Positions 1 to 10,796 of a DNA stretch of 64,000 nucleotides are shown here, piece by piece. This stretch comes from Citrus sinensis (lineage: Eukaryota; Streptophyta; Magnoliopsida; Sapindales; Rutaceae): NCBI RefSeq assembly GCF_022201045.2, contig NC_068558.1, positions 24,788,001 through 24,852,000 on the forward strand, given 5' to 3'. Position 1 is the first letter of the stretch. Each line of letters opens with the position of its first letter. The notes beneath the pieces were generated by a model. That model was not told the DNA's origin. It was given only the letters and a program-made list of their open reading frames with translations, and searched no databases. Both the position numbers and the translations under genes were made by a program.

Positions 1-1
1 C

Positions 2-526
2 AAGAGGCTTTTGAAAACCAGGCTCGGAGCAAAAAAGGGTGCGTGGGTTGACGAGCTGTCAGGTGTGCTATGGGCATACAGAACAACCCACAAAACCGCA
101 ACTGGGGAGACACCGTTCGCTTTGGCTTTCGGACATGAAGCGGTCGTACCGGCTGAGGTAGGAACGACCACACACCGGACAGATTATTTCAATGAACAGG
201 AGAACGACGAGCAGATATGTTTGAATCTTGATCTGCTAATGGAGAGGAGGGAACAAGCAGCCGAGCGATCGGTCACTTACCAACAGAGGGTTGCTCGGTA
301 TTATAACCAGAAGGTGAACATACGGCAATTCAGGGTCGGAGACTGGGTACTAAGAAGAGTGAATCAGAGCACCAAAGATTCGACTCAAGGAGTGCTGGGA
401 CCGAATTGGGAAGGGCCGTATAGAGTCAAGCAGATAGCGGGGCCCGGAGCTTACAAGCTGGTTCGCGCGGACGGCCACGAAGTGAAACGCCCATGGAACG
501 CAGCACACCTCCGAAAATACTTCTAG
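2..526 (+). CDS. Gypsy polyprotein, C-terminal end of integrase (partial)
   Basis: The reading frame is open from the left edge and ends at a stop at 524-526, giving about 174 residues. It starts inside the catalytic core of a gypsy integrase: the stretch with AYRTT and GETPFALAFGHEAVVP is the typical end of that core. The C-terminal chromatin and DNA-binding part follows, with the FRVGDWVLRR motif, then GPNWEGPYRV and a terminal NAAHLRKYF, which is the usual end of plant Tat-type pol. Integrase inserts the reverse-transcribed element into host DNA. No internal stop or frameshift is seen in this part. The remaining pol domains (protease, reverse transcriptase, RNase H) would lie to the left of the window. 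Confidence 0.9.
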   Translation, partial: KRLLKTRLGAKKGAWVDELSGVLWAYRTTHKTATGETPFALAFGHEAVVPAEVGTTTHRTDYFNEQENDEQICLNLDLLMERREQAAERSVTYQQRVARYYNQKVNIRQFRVGDWVLRRVNQSTKDSTQGVLGPNWEGPYRVKQIAGPGAYKLVRADGHEVKRPWNAAHLRKYF

Positions 527-666
527 TAAGACTTGCTCACATTTTAAAGCAATTTCTGCTCATGCTGTTTATCTTTTATTTTTATGTTTTATGTCCGAAC
601 AATTTCATGTAAGTCAAATCCTGCCATTAATGGAACGTCGACGAATTTCATTCGCTTGAAACCGAA

Positions 667-2090
667 AAAATCCTAAGGCATGCAAAGGCTCGCCAAGTCT
701 CAGAGCCTGTCTTATGGCGAGACAGAAGCCAAGCATGCCGGGATCTGCTCGGCCACGAGAAGGCAGCAGAATCCAAATCGTTTAAAGAAAATCCTAAGGC
801 ATGCAAAGGCTCGCCAAGTCTCAAAGCATGTCTTATGGCGAGACAGAAGCCAAGCATGCCGGGATCTGCTCGGCCACGAGAAGGCAGCAGAATCCAAATC
901 GTTTAAAGAAAATCCTAAGGCATGCAAAGGCTCGCCAAGTCTCAGAGCCTGTCTTATGGCGAGACAGAAGCCAAGCATGCCGGGATCTGCTCGGCCACGA
1001 GAAGGCAGCAGAATCCAAATCGTTTAAAGAAAATCCTAAGGCATGCAAAGGCTCGCCAAGTCTCAGAGCCTGTCTTATGGCGAGACAGAAGCCAAGCATA
1101 CCAGGATCTGCTCGGCCACGAGAAGGCAGCAGAATCCAAATCGTTTAAAGAAAATCCTAAGGCATGCAAAGGCTCGCCAAGTCTCAGAGCCTGTCTTATG
1201 GCGAGACAGAAGCCAAGCATGCCAGGATCTGCTCGGCCACGAGAAGGCAACAGAATCCAAATCGTTTAAAGAAAATCCTAAGGCATGCAAAGGCTCGCCA
1301 AGTCTCAGAGCCTGTCTTATGGCGAGACAGAAGCCAAGCATACCAGGATCTGCTCGGCCACGAGAAGGCAGCAGAATCCAAATCGTTTAAAGAAAATCCT
1401 AAGGCATGCAAAGGCTCGCCAAGTCTCAGAGCCTGTCTTATGGCGAGACAGAAGCCAAGCATGCCGGGATCTGCTCGGCCACGAGAAGGCAGAAGACTCC
1501 AAATCGTTTACAGAACATCCTAAGGCATGCAAAGGCTCGCCAAGTCTCAGAGCCTGTCTTATGGCGAGACAGAAGCCAAGCATGCCAGGATCTGCTCGGC
1601 CACGCGAAGGCGAGCAGAATCCCCAAGCATACCAGGATCTGCTCGGCCACGAGAAGGCAGCAGAATCCAAATCGTTTAAAGAAAATCCTAAGGCATGCAA
1701 AGGCTCGCCAAGTCTCAGAGCCTGTCTTATGGCGAGACAGAAGCCAAGCATGCCAGGATCTGCTCGGCCACGAGAAGGCAGCAGAATCCAAATCGTTTAA
1801 AGAAAATCCTAAGGCATGCAAAGGCTCGCCAAGTCTCAGAGCCTGTCTTATGGCGAGACAGAAGCCAAGCATGCCGGGATCTGCTCGGCCACGAGAAGGC
1901 AGCAGAATCCAAATCGTTTAAAGAAAATCCTAAGGCATGCAAAGGCTCGCCAAGTCTCAGAGCCTGTCTTATGGCGAGACAGAAGCCAAGCATGCCAGGA
2001 TCTGCTCGGCCACGCGAAGGCGAGCAGAATCCCCAAGCATACCAGGATCTGCTCGACCACGAGAAGGCGAGCCGAATCCCAAGCATTGAA
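667..2090 (+). repeat. Tandem array of 121-bp repeats in the retrotransposon 3' UTR
   Basis: The unit begins around AATCCTAAGGCATGC and recurs at about 680, 801, 922, 1,043, 1,164, 1,285, 1,406, 1,527, 1,695, 1,816 and 1,937, so there are about eleven copies with few differences. Two copies (starting near 1,527 and 1,937) carry an extra internal segment of about 47 bp that repeats the GGATCTGCTCGGCCACG part; for the first this lengthens the step to 168 bp. A degenerate tail reaches about 2,150. Each unit contains a short inverted pair (CTCGCCA and TGGCGAG). ORFs on both strands of the array are a by-product of 121 not being a multiple of three and of low divergence; they are not genes. Confidence 0.95.
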
Positions 2091-2291
2091 GAATCTTCGG
2101 AGGCATGTGGCAAAAACCATGAGCCAAGCCGGAATCCGCTCGTCTAGACAGAGACAAGCAGATTCTCAAACAAAAATTAACTCATAATTACAACACAAGA
2201 AAGTAATCAAAAAATATCCTTATTAATTGGTTAATGATTAACAGAGGGGATAATCTTCATGAACATTGTCCATTACAACAAAAGAAATATA

Positions 2292-4343
2292 TCAAAAAGA
2301 CGGCGGATCTGTGAGCCGAGCAGCACCGGTTGGCTGGACCTCCTCAGGTGCGGGGGGGGTATCGCCAGTTGCGTCCGGGGGGGTGCTCGCCTCGCCAACT
2401 TCAGCAGGGACTCCACGAGGAGGAGAGTTTTCCTCCTCAATCACGATCGGCTCCACCCCCTCGGCATCTTCCTTGGCCGCCTCCCCATCCATATGCCGAG
2501 CAACGCCAGCTGCAAGGTCATCCATCTTGAGGTCAGGGTGTTGCTTCCCGAGGACGGCCATGATGCAACGATAGGAATGCCGGAGTCCCTGGTCGTACTG
2601 GTTGTCGGCCTCCCTCTCCAAGTTCTCGACCTGAGCTCGGTGGGAGTCACGGAGAGACTCGAGCTGAGCCTCATACATAGCCTTCTGCCTTTGCAGATCC
2701 TCCTTGACCTTGGTAAACTCCTCCTCGAGGGTAATGGCTTTTGCTTGAGCAAGTGATTCTTGCTCTATCAGCTTCAGATTCTCGAGATTCAGCTCCCCTG
2801 CTTTCTTCTCGGCAACGTCAGCTCTGTTCGTCGCCGACTGGATATCCTCCTTCATCTTCCGGTCGTAGCGGCCAACCTTAGCCTTGTAATAGGTGGTCAT
2901 GCAGCTGAGGTGGAAAGCGCTATGCTGCATGGCCCCCACCAGCTCACCCAAGGTGCGGCCGTCAAAGGCCTCCAGGTCCCTCTTGCTCACGGATTTAGTT
3001 AACTCATTGAGGTAAGGGACCAGATGTTCTGCTCGGCTGTCCGGTAAGCGAGGTCGAGGCCCGACAGGAGGAGAAGAGGTAGCAGGATCTGTGGCTACTC
3101 CACTAGCTTCCCCGACTTCTACAGGAGCCGGAGGTAAAATCTTCAAGGGTGGGGCCTGCTGCACGATGTTGGCCCGCTTCGCGGTAGGGGCATCCTTACT
3201 CTCGTCCCTCTTCGTGGTCGGAGGTCGAGAACGTTTTCGGGTCAGAGCCCCAATCACAGCGTCCTCCATCCTATGGCCAGGAAGTATCAAGTGAGACTCG
3301 AGCAAGTTGTATGTGGATATCAGTTCCCGGCTCGAGCAGGAATTGACTAGCACAGCCTCAACCCGTTTGAGCGGGCCGGGTCGGAGTGGGAAATGAACGC
3401 CCCAAGAAACTACAACATAAACAGACACTTGGTTAGAAACAAGCCAATGAAACAAGAACAATTATGGATACAAGGCATCTGGAGCGAGCAGGCAACCTGG
3501 GACCGTGAAACGGGGTGGGACCCGATAATCCTTCCCATCCATTTGTGCGACCTGACCCCAAGGACCCCCAGCAAAAAAGAACTTTCTCTTCCAATTCCCA
3601 CCACCACCAGTAGGGAGGTCGGTTATAGGTTTTCTGCTCTTGGTGCTAGATTGGAAGTAGTACCAGCCGGCATCTTTGGGGCTGCTCTTTAGCTGGTACA
3701 GGTGCTTCACCTCATCAACCGTGGGCTCGCTTTGGCAACATCTGTCCCACAATATGAACAGACCAGAGAGCACTCTCCACCCGTTGGGATTCAGCTGACC
3801 AGGAGCTAGATTTAGCCCGTTAAGTATCCGGGCAAAGTAAGGTTGCAAGGGACACCTCAGCCCGTACTTAAAGCTGTCCAGATACAGGGTAACATATCCC
3901 CTAGGAGGCCGGCTGTGAGCATCCTTCTTTCCCGGGACCTTGAGAGGTATCTCGCCAGGAATGCTATACCTCAGCCGGAGGTCCTCGAGCTCATCAAACG
4001 TGGTCGTGCACGTCATGTAATCAATAGCATAATCCCGCGATAGGGCTCTACCTCCTATTGTACTCCTCCCCTCTGGTCGCGGCGCCCCCGATGGGGACGC
4101 CTCACCAGAATCATCTCCTCGACCCTCACTCAAAGTATCCTCGGAGCCAGAAGGTCCATCCTCACCATTACTCCCGCTTGTAGAGGTCGTTTGGGGAGAC
4201 ATGCTCCTAGCACTAGTCCTGACACTAGGCCTAACAGGCTCTAAGGGGACCTCGGGGTCAAAGGCGGGATTGGTGAGCAGACTAGGCAGGAAGTCCAACT
4301 CGTCGTCATCAACCTCAACGACCTTCTCTTTGCCTTTCGACAT
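2292..4343 (-). CDS. Antisense ORF (aORF) of the Tat-type element, two exons
   Basis: Two long ORFs on the minus strand, 4,343-3,462 and 3,461-2,292, are best read as one gene with an 87-bp intron at 3,496-3,410. The donor is CCAG/GTTGCC and the acceptor is GTTGTAG/TTTC. Exons 4,343-3,497 and 3,409-2,292 sum to 1,965 bases, exactly 655 codons with stop. The first exon starts MSKGKEKVVEVDDDE, is acidic and Ser-rich, and then matches the 'putative gypsy type transposon' family (PF04195-like): PPRGYVTLYLDSFKYGLRCP, then NPNGWRVLSGLFILW. The second exon has a basic stretch (RKRSRPPTTKR), a long charged coiled coil at about residues 450-560, and an acidic Pro-rich tail. Antisense ORFs in this position are known in Tat elements and their function is not known. 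No internal stop is present. Confidence 0.75.
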
Positions 4344-5085
4344 CCCCTAAACTCTAACCACAACACCACCAACTACTACCCAAACGAAAGAAAAAAGAAG
4401 TTATCTACGAACTATTCGAAACCGAGGAGAGAGAAGTAATACCTGAAGTACCGCTTCAATCGGAGAAAGGCAAGGAGGGGGGGCTTCGTGCCGGAACTTC
4501 TTTGCCGGAGAAACAGAGACGTAGACGGAGACAGAGTGAATGGTGAATATGCCGTTCGAGAGGATTTGGCTTTCCAAATGAGGACGGACTCTTGGGTTGC
4601 CAGCATATAACTGCGCCGAATCCCGAGGATCTCGTAACCGTCGGTTTGAAATTCAAATGGAGGGGGGGATTTCTGCCACGTCACCTCGTCCGCAATTAAA
4701 TGCGACATGACTCCTGGCAGCCTTTTCCAATCCCACGCGAGCGAGTACTATCGAGTTTCTACTGCTGGTCCACTACATTACCCAACACCAGAAACTGGGG
4801 GACCGGTGTTTGGGAGGGATACTGTTTGGGATAAATGCGTCGAAGGGACCAGGAATGACGAGCAGATATCTGATGGCGGAGTTCTGCGAACCGGTGTGTT
4901 CCGTTAAAGCCTGGTGCGTGGAAGAACAGGAGCAGAAATATCCTGCTCGTCCACGATGTTGTCGTCCGCGAGGCCAATTTCCTATAAGAGGCATAAGGCC
5001 ATTCCGGCTAGAGATCGAGAGGCGAGGAGACCCGGTCGACGGCAGTTGGCAAGACGTGCTTTCCAGCACGAGAATCTAGGCACAA

Positions 5086-5242
5086 CAGCCACGCTTTCCC
5101 CAGACCCGCGACGTAACACGCAAGATCTCACAGAACCATGACAGCCACACTTTCCCCAGAACCGTGGCGTAACACGCAAGGTCTCACAGAGCCATGGCAG
5201 CCACGCTTTCCCCTGAACCGTGGCGTAACACGCTAGATCCCA
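5086..5242 (+). repeat. Three tandem 56-bp repeats inside the LTR (U3)
   Basis: Copies begin at 5,086, 5,142 and 5,198 with CAGCCACGCTTTCCCC or a near match, and each contains GTAACACGC. They lie about 80-230 bp upstream of the LTR TATA box. Short tandem repeats in this position often act as enhancers in LTR elements; that role is inferred here. Confidence 0.9.
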
Positions 5243-5318
5243 TGTTTTGCCCATAACGCAGCAGTTGGAGTCCCATACCGTCTCGAAAAGAGCGGAAGAC
5301 TGAGATTCCGAGGAAGCC

Positions 5319-5326
5319 TATAAAAA
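5319..5326 (+). promoter_or_regulatory. TATA box of the gypsy LTR
   Basis: TATAAAAA in a GC-moderate context about 300 bp before the LTR end and just downstream of the 56-bp repeats. This is the expected place for the U3/R boundary promoter. Confidence 0.65.
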
Positions 5327-8300
5327 GGTAGCCAACGAAGGTAAAAGGGTTGGCATTCTGGAGATTAGAGGAGGAAAAACCTAAAAAGAAGAGAAAACCA
5401 CAAAAAACGCCATAAGACCTGTGGCAAGCTTTTCCCGAACCTTCATATCTGACTTGAGCGTCGAAGGGTTTGCGCCGGGAAAACAACCAGCGTACTCTGA
5501 CTTATCTGTGTACGCAGGGACCTCTGGAGAAGAAGCCTGGCGAGGAGACCTCCTGGTCGTGACGAAGTTGATCGAGCAGAGATCCTGATCGTAGAACGAG
5601 GAGAACCGGAATCTCGCATCAACAATCATCATTGTATGAAGAGGGTAATCCACAATTTACCCCTCAAACAGTTGCTGAAATTTAGCATTTGATCTCATAA
5701 ATGAATAAAAGTAAAATTTACCTTGTTCATGTCATTGCTTAAGAGATTTAAAATAACTTCAATTTTTTTTTTTTTGACTTAGTGCTCTCACCCTCATATT
5801 TATGTGCATATTTAAGATTTCCTTGGATGAAAAGCAATGCTTCTTGTGGCTATAATATTTTGGGATGGAAGGGCGTAAAATAAGGATAGTTAACTTTCTC
5901 TTTAATTCCTAGGGTCTATGCCAGTTTTAGTCTTTGTATTTTCAAAAAATCATCCAAAACTTCTTGGTTGTTAGTCTCTCATAGTTGGATTTACTTTAAT
6001 TAGATAAAATGGTAGTTTTGTTATAATAAAACTTAAAATTCAAATAAATTTTACGTGATACATTTTGAAACATATAGAAATAATAAGCGTAATTTAACAG
6101 CCTAAGGGTACTTGACATTCTATTTGGGTAACCACTTGAATTCGAGTCTTGGGGAGGTAAGAACTAGTGCATATCATGTAGTAATCTTTATTTTTACCAT
6201 ATGTTATATTATAATAGCCAAAATTGAATAGGATAGTTTTACAATGTGAAGGGGGAGAGTGAGAGAAAGAAATGTTAGGACAATAATATCTTGGTGAAAA
6301 CTATCACTTACAATTTAGGAACATTCATGTTGTATTGCCAAGAATCAATAATAAAAATATGCGAAAGCATATCTGAATCAATAATGCATGATTATTCTGT
6401 AAAGTTATAGTTAGCCTTCTAAATCAAAACTTTCTTCTAGAGAATCCTTTAATTTTCTTTGTACACTCTTTTTGATGATAGGATGTTGTTGTGCAAATTT
6501 TATTGAACTCGCAAGCGCACAAATATATTGTAGAATAGACTAATGGTGACGAGTGTCGATCTTACGAGGAGATGGATTTTAATTGTGTATAAAATTAATT
6601 TTGTAAATGGTGGTTGGATCTCTGGTGAAATTGATTTAGAATATTCTAAAACAAAAAATATTTTCATACTTTTAAATTTTTATTATGATTTAGTAAAATA
6701 TTTTCGTATTAGAAAAAAATTCTAATTTCTTATAGAGGTCATGACTCTTATTACATGATAAGGTAGTGTCATCTCACTCGCACATAAATGCCGCTCTAAT
6801 ATTACATTGAAGCTCATGAATTTAATTTATAATAAAACACCAACTCAATAATTACGAGTCATTTTAAGCTAATAATATTAGCTTACAAATATTCTTAGCC
6901 AATGTGTGATTTTTTCCTTTGCGTAGGACGCGCCAAACCTGGCAAGTGGCAGGTCATTATTGAACGGAGAAGGAGAAAGGGACTTTTGAACTTAGAAAAT
7001 GGCAAGTCCTCTATTGTTAGGCCCACCACCTGTTCATGCCCCCACAAAATTCTTTTACCTACTGACGACTATTAGTGCGGAAACAAATCATTTTTATGTA
7101 AGTGGCTAGTTATTTTTCATTACCAGCTTTAATTAATGTCAAAAACGTCAAAACGTCAGATGATATATTGCCGATTGGATAAGTAACCACCAACTCTGTG
7201 GCGAAGATTAAGTCACGAGTTACTTATTTTTATTATCTCTGTTTGTCAATTTTTTTTTTTATTTTGTACATATTTCCTCGGTTATCTTTTTTGCATATTC
7301 TGTGTATTTATAAATTGTGATGTCTATGGTTTTGTTATTTCGCACGTTCAATTGCTGATGCATACATATATTCGAGTGTGGACCATCATACAAACTAATA
7401 ATTCTCTGAAGTCGCTCTCATCCAAATGAATTGGAGTATCAGATATAAATAATTGTAATAAGATACACATGATGAATACTTTGTATAAGATACAATAATT
7501 TGATAGTTGAATTTACACACTGAGTTGAGTTGTGCTCATTTTCTCATAATTTTTGTGTTATGTACATATTTATAATTTGTACCTTTAAGTTTTAATTACT
7601 TTTATGGTACATTTATTAATTGTTAATCAGAGTAGATTTGAATAAAAATGAATTAGAATAGGAATGATAATTAAGAATAAAAATAAATTATTTACTTCAG
7701 TTATAGGAATCAGAAATGAAATAAGTATATTCTCATTTATGTGTTTAACTTATTAAAATACCCTTAGTTTATCATTGTCATTATTTTTATTATTTATTAT
7801 AATAATTTTCATTATTATTATTAAAAATTATTGCTAATAATAATAACCATAATAATTATAATAATCATAACAATAATATATATTTTTATCCAATAATTAT
7901 CAATTAAATCTTTTTTAAAAAATGGGCAAAATATTCCGAACTATAATCAAATCTCTTAAATCTGGCATTATTGCCTTTTCGTAAGAAGCCACGGTTCTTT
8001 CAATATCGACGTACGAATTTTCATCTTGTCAATATATTACAGCATGATTATTGTCGTGAATTATTATTTATTGTACCGTGGCTTTTGCCTTATAAGTAAG
8101 AATCGTCATCTTATGCGACTTTTGAATAAATTGTTGTGTGAATAAAACAAAACAAAAAAGATAAATAACTGTTAGCCATTTCTGGATTATAATTATCTTC
8201 GCATGTCAATGTACTACCTAGTTCAATATGCGAGGTGAATTTCATCCCATTGTAATTGCATATTCTAGAGGCAGTTGGGTTTAAAATATTACGGTTCCAC

Positions 8301-9632
8301 GTCCATGTAATTCAAAACTTTGCAGTGGGTCACTTTATGAAAGATTAAAAAAGAAAAAGAAATAAAAGAAAGGATTTTTCCAATTTACTTCTTATAAGAG
8401 ATTTGGACGTGTACAAAAATTTGTTTCTTATTAATCGATCAGATATGATTCTTACCATATTTGCATCGCAAGTAATTCAATATTGCAATTAACGGATAAT
8501 GAGTAGGATTTCTTATTGGATACTTACCATCCCCGCCCAGGATGACAGAAATTTCAAAACCTTGATCAAGATTTGTGATCCCATGGCGATAGTATTTGGC
8601 CCATAATTTTGAGTATTGAATGTAGGGAAGTTGGAATTCAATATCGAAATTTATCTATTTGATAATCAGGATGACAAATCCAAGGATATTTAATCAAATG
8701 TTTTTCAAGCAATTTTATTTGATTGATCACTTGAGTTCAAATTTTAAAGAAGCAAGAATTAAATTAAAAAATTGATTGGTACTTTGTCCACCTTTTGCTT
8801 TTTTATTAAATAATTTTTTATGAAATTTCAGACACTGGAAAAATCCTAATCATGATCGCATTTCAACAGATAACTTTTCCAATTTTTAGTTATACGTTAG
8901 TTTCTATTCAATTTGATATTTGTCAATTAGATATTTGGGAAAACAATTGCACTGGAGAATGAATCATTTTATTTTGTATATATTTGGGTGTTAAATGTTT
9001 GCATTGGTTATAATTTTCGAAAAATAAATGTGACTAGATTAACAAGTGTTTCACAAAATATTTCGGAACACATTTTCTTAAGAAAAAAAATTTAAGTTCT
9101 CAAAATTATTATTCGCTTTAGTTGTTTGCCTTATGAAACAATTTTTTTTCCCCTAAAGGCAGACACGATTAATTACTTGATTTTTTTCAATATATTACAT
9201 TAGATAGTATAATAAAAATACTAATAAATAGATACACTACAAATTGTTTAATGAATTCGAACCAACTATTTTTATAATAAAAATACGAAAATGGTTTGAA
9301 AGAAGTCAAACCAAACAAAACCTAGTTTTAGAACCAAACTAAACCGAAATATTTCATTTCGGTTTGGTTTGGTTCATAAATTCGATAGGTTGATATGTTT
9401 TATGGCTCGTCTTCAGATAGAAGGTTGAATCACACAGGAATGCAACTTCGACACCAAAAATTAATTTGAATAAATAAACGAAATAAAAATATCGTTATCA
9501 TGCATGAGTTTGGGATAAATGTTAAGAAATTGACAATTTGAATAAAGAAAATAAGAAAAAAGAGACTCAATCAAGCATGAGCTTTGCTTGGAGCTACTTG
9601 AAAGACCTTGCACCTAAGCTACTCTAGCTCTC

Positions 9633-9639
9633 TATAAAT
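9633..9639 (+). promoter_or_regulatory. TATA box of miraculin-like gene 1
   Basis: TATAAAT lies 70 bp before the ATG at 9,703, in the sequence CTCTCTATAAATTC. The same box lies at the same distance before gene 2. The two genes share upstream sequence only back to 9,413 (290 bp before the ATG). Confidence 0.75.
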
Positions 9640-9702
9640 TCTAACTCTTCTTCACCGAATGCAACGCGCATCAAACAGATATATAGCTTTGAAAACAACA
9701 AA

Positions 9703-10374
9703 ATGAAGATTTCATTAGCAACAACACTCTCTTTCCTTATCCTTGCCTTGGCCTCAAACTCTTTGTTGGTCTTGGGCACCTCATCAGTTCCTGAACCTCT
9801 CCTTGATGTCAACGGCAACAAGGTCGAATCCACCCTTAAGTACTACATAGTCTCAGCCATCTGGGGAGCTGGCGGTGGTGGAGTTAGCCTACACGGTGGC
9901 AGAAACGGATATTGTCCGCTGGACGTTATCCAATTACCTTCTGATATGCAAAATGGAATCGAATTAACACTGTCACCGTATAACAATTCTACAATTGTCC
10001 GAGAATCCACTGATCTCAACTTGAGATTCTCAGTGTTGCTATCTGGACGTGACTATTGTAACGAACAACCGTTGTGGAAAGTTGATAATTATGACGCTGC
10101 ATCAGGCAAATGGTTTATAACAACCGGGGGACTTGATGGTCATCCTGGAGCTGAAACTTTGCTAAATTGGTTTAAGCTTGAGAAAATTGGAAATTTTCCA
10201 GGTACATACAAAATCGTTCATTGTCCATCCGTTTGCGAGTCTTGTGTAAAACACTGCAACAACGTTGGCCGTTCGTTTGAGGATGGCGTTCGACGTCTGG
10301 TTCTGGTTCGTGATGATGAGCCGGCATTTCCTGTTGTGTTAATTCCCGCTACAGAAAGATCAACGTCTGTGTAA
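9703..10374 (+). CDS. Miraculin-like protein, Kunitz (STI) family, gene 1
   Basis: A single uninterrupted exon of 223 residues. Residues 1-26 form a signal peptide with a hydrophobic core (LSFLILALASNSLLVLG), so the product is secreted or sent to the vacuole. The Kunitz signature is LLDVNGNKV near residues 33-41. Six cysteines occur at 71, 119, 174, 178, 181 and 185; the last four have the 4-3-4 spacing of miraculin, which fits three disulfides (71-119, 174-185, 178-181). Where soybean trypsin inhibitor has its P1 arginine after SPY, this protein has Asn94, so tight trypsin inhibition is unlikely. Asn94 and Asn95 are possible N-glycosylation sites (NNST). The family acts in defence, stress or seed storage; the exact role here is unknown. 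AATAAATTC near 10,492 could be the poly(A) signal. Confidence 0.93.
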   Translation: MKISLATTLSFLILALASNSLLVLGTSSVPEPLLDVNGNKVESTLKYYIVSAIWGAGGGGVSLHGGRNGYCPLDVIQLPSDMQNGIELTLSPYNNSTIVRESTDLNLRFSVLLSGRDYCNEQPLWKVDNYDAASGKWFITTGGLDGHPGAETLLNWFKLEKIGNFPGTYKIVHCPSVCESCVKHCNNVGRSFEDGVRRLVLVRDDEPAFPVVLIPATERSTSV

Positions 10375-10796
10375 TCAATGTACCCTAACCAGCTAGCGGT
10401 ATTATTATTCTAAATAACGGACCAGGCTAGCTGCTCTTTAATCTCTAGGATTAAAATTATGAATAAGAAACCCTGTGATCCTTTCGGGGTTAATAAATTC
10501 TACTGTTGGTGTATACCTTATGAAAATCGAAATCAAGTGTTCTTTGTTTTGATTCACTGCTTCTTTTTTCTTTTCTTCTTTTTGGAATTCTGTTTCTTGC
10601 CATTAATGGTGATCATTAATTAGAGGTTAAAGCTCGGTCTTGATACTGATCATCGCAAGCTTGAATAAGAGTGGAAAATGCAAAAAGTCAGGTGATTGAT
10701 TATTTTGCTGACTAATGTTTTAATGGATAAGCACCGACAAACTCTGTGGCAAAGATTAAATCACGAGTTTCTTATTGTTACATATGCGTGTGTGTA

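Larger units (their letters stand above)
1..5624 (+). mobile_element. 3' part of a Tat-type Ty3/gypsy LTR retrotransposon
   Basis: The element enters from the left edge of the window. In order it shows the C-terminal end of integrase, a 3' untranslated region packed with 121-bp tandem repeats, a long ORF on the opposite strand, a G-rich polypurine tract near 4,655-4,669 and a 3' LTR. This order, with an antisense ORF and hypervariable tandem repeats after pol, is known for the Tat/Ogre branch of plant gypsy elements. The right end is set by homology: the flanking sequence from 5,625 matches 11,526 and 18,538 onward, and the match stops exactly after the LTR's terminal CA. The 5' LTR, gag and most of pol lie outside the window, so whether the element is complete cannot be judged here. 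Confidence 0.85.
4674..5624 (+). repeat. 3' LTR of the Tat-type element
   Basis: The LTR ends in CAACA at 5,624, directly before sequence that is collinear with the two other copies of the flanking duplication, so the right end is firm. The left end is placed at the first TG after a G-rich polypurine tract (AATGGAGGGGGGGA near 4,655-4,669). A few bases separate tract and TG, so the left end is tentative, and the TG at 4,708 is an alternative. The LTR carries a TATA box and three tandem 56-bp repeats. Confidence 0.7.

Noticed and set aside
667..2090. CRISPR-like array
   Set aside because: Units are directly adjacent with no unique spacers, in a plant retrotransposon.
648..2187. Many overlapping ORFs of 66-171 codons on both strands
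   Set aside because: They are frame shadows of the 121-bp tandem repeat and have no family resemblance.
2259..4043. Plus-strand ORFs at 2,259-2,756, 2,760-3,002 and 3,843-4,043
   Set aside because: They lie opposite the antisense retrotransposon gene, which has domain matches and a consistent intron; the plus-strand frames show nothing recognisable.
4412..5653. Short ORFs within and near the gypsy LTR
   Set aside because: They overlap the polypurine tract, LTR repeats and TATA region and show no domain.
6105..6170. tRNA-derived SINE (a GAATTCGAGTC word like a B box; also 46,229)
   Set aside because: No convincing A box at the right distance and no defined end or poly-A/T tail.
9624..9833. 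69-codon ORF antisense to the miraculin start (also 16,882-17,091)
   Set aside because: It is the complement of the 5' UTR and signal peptide region of real genes, preserved only through the duplication.
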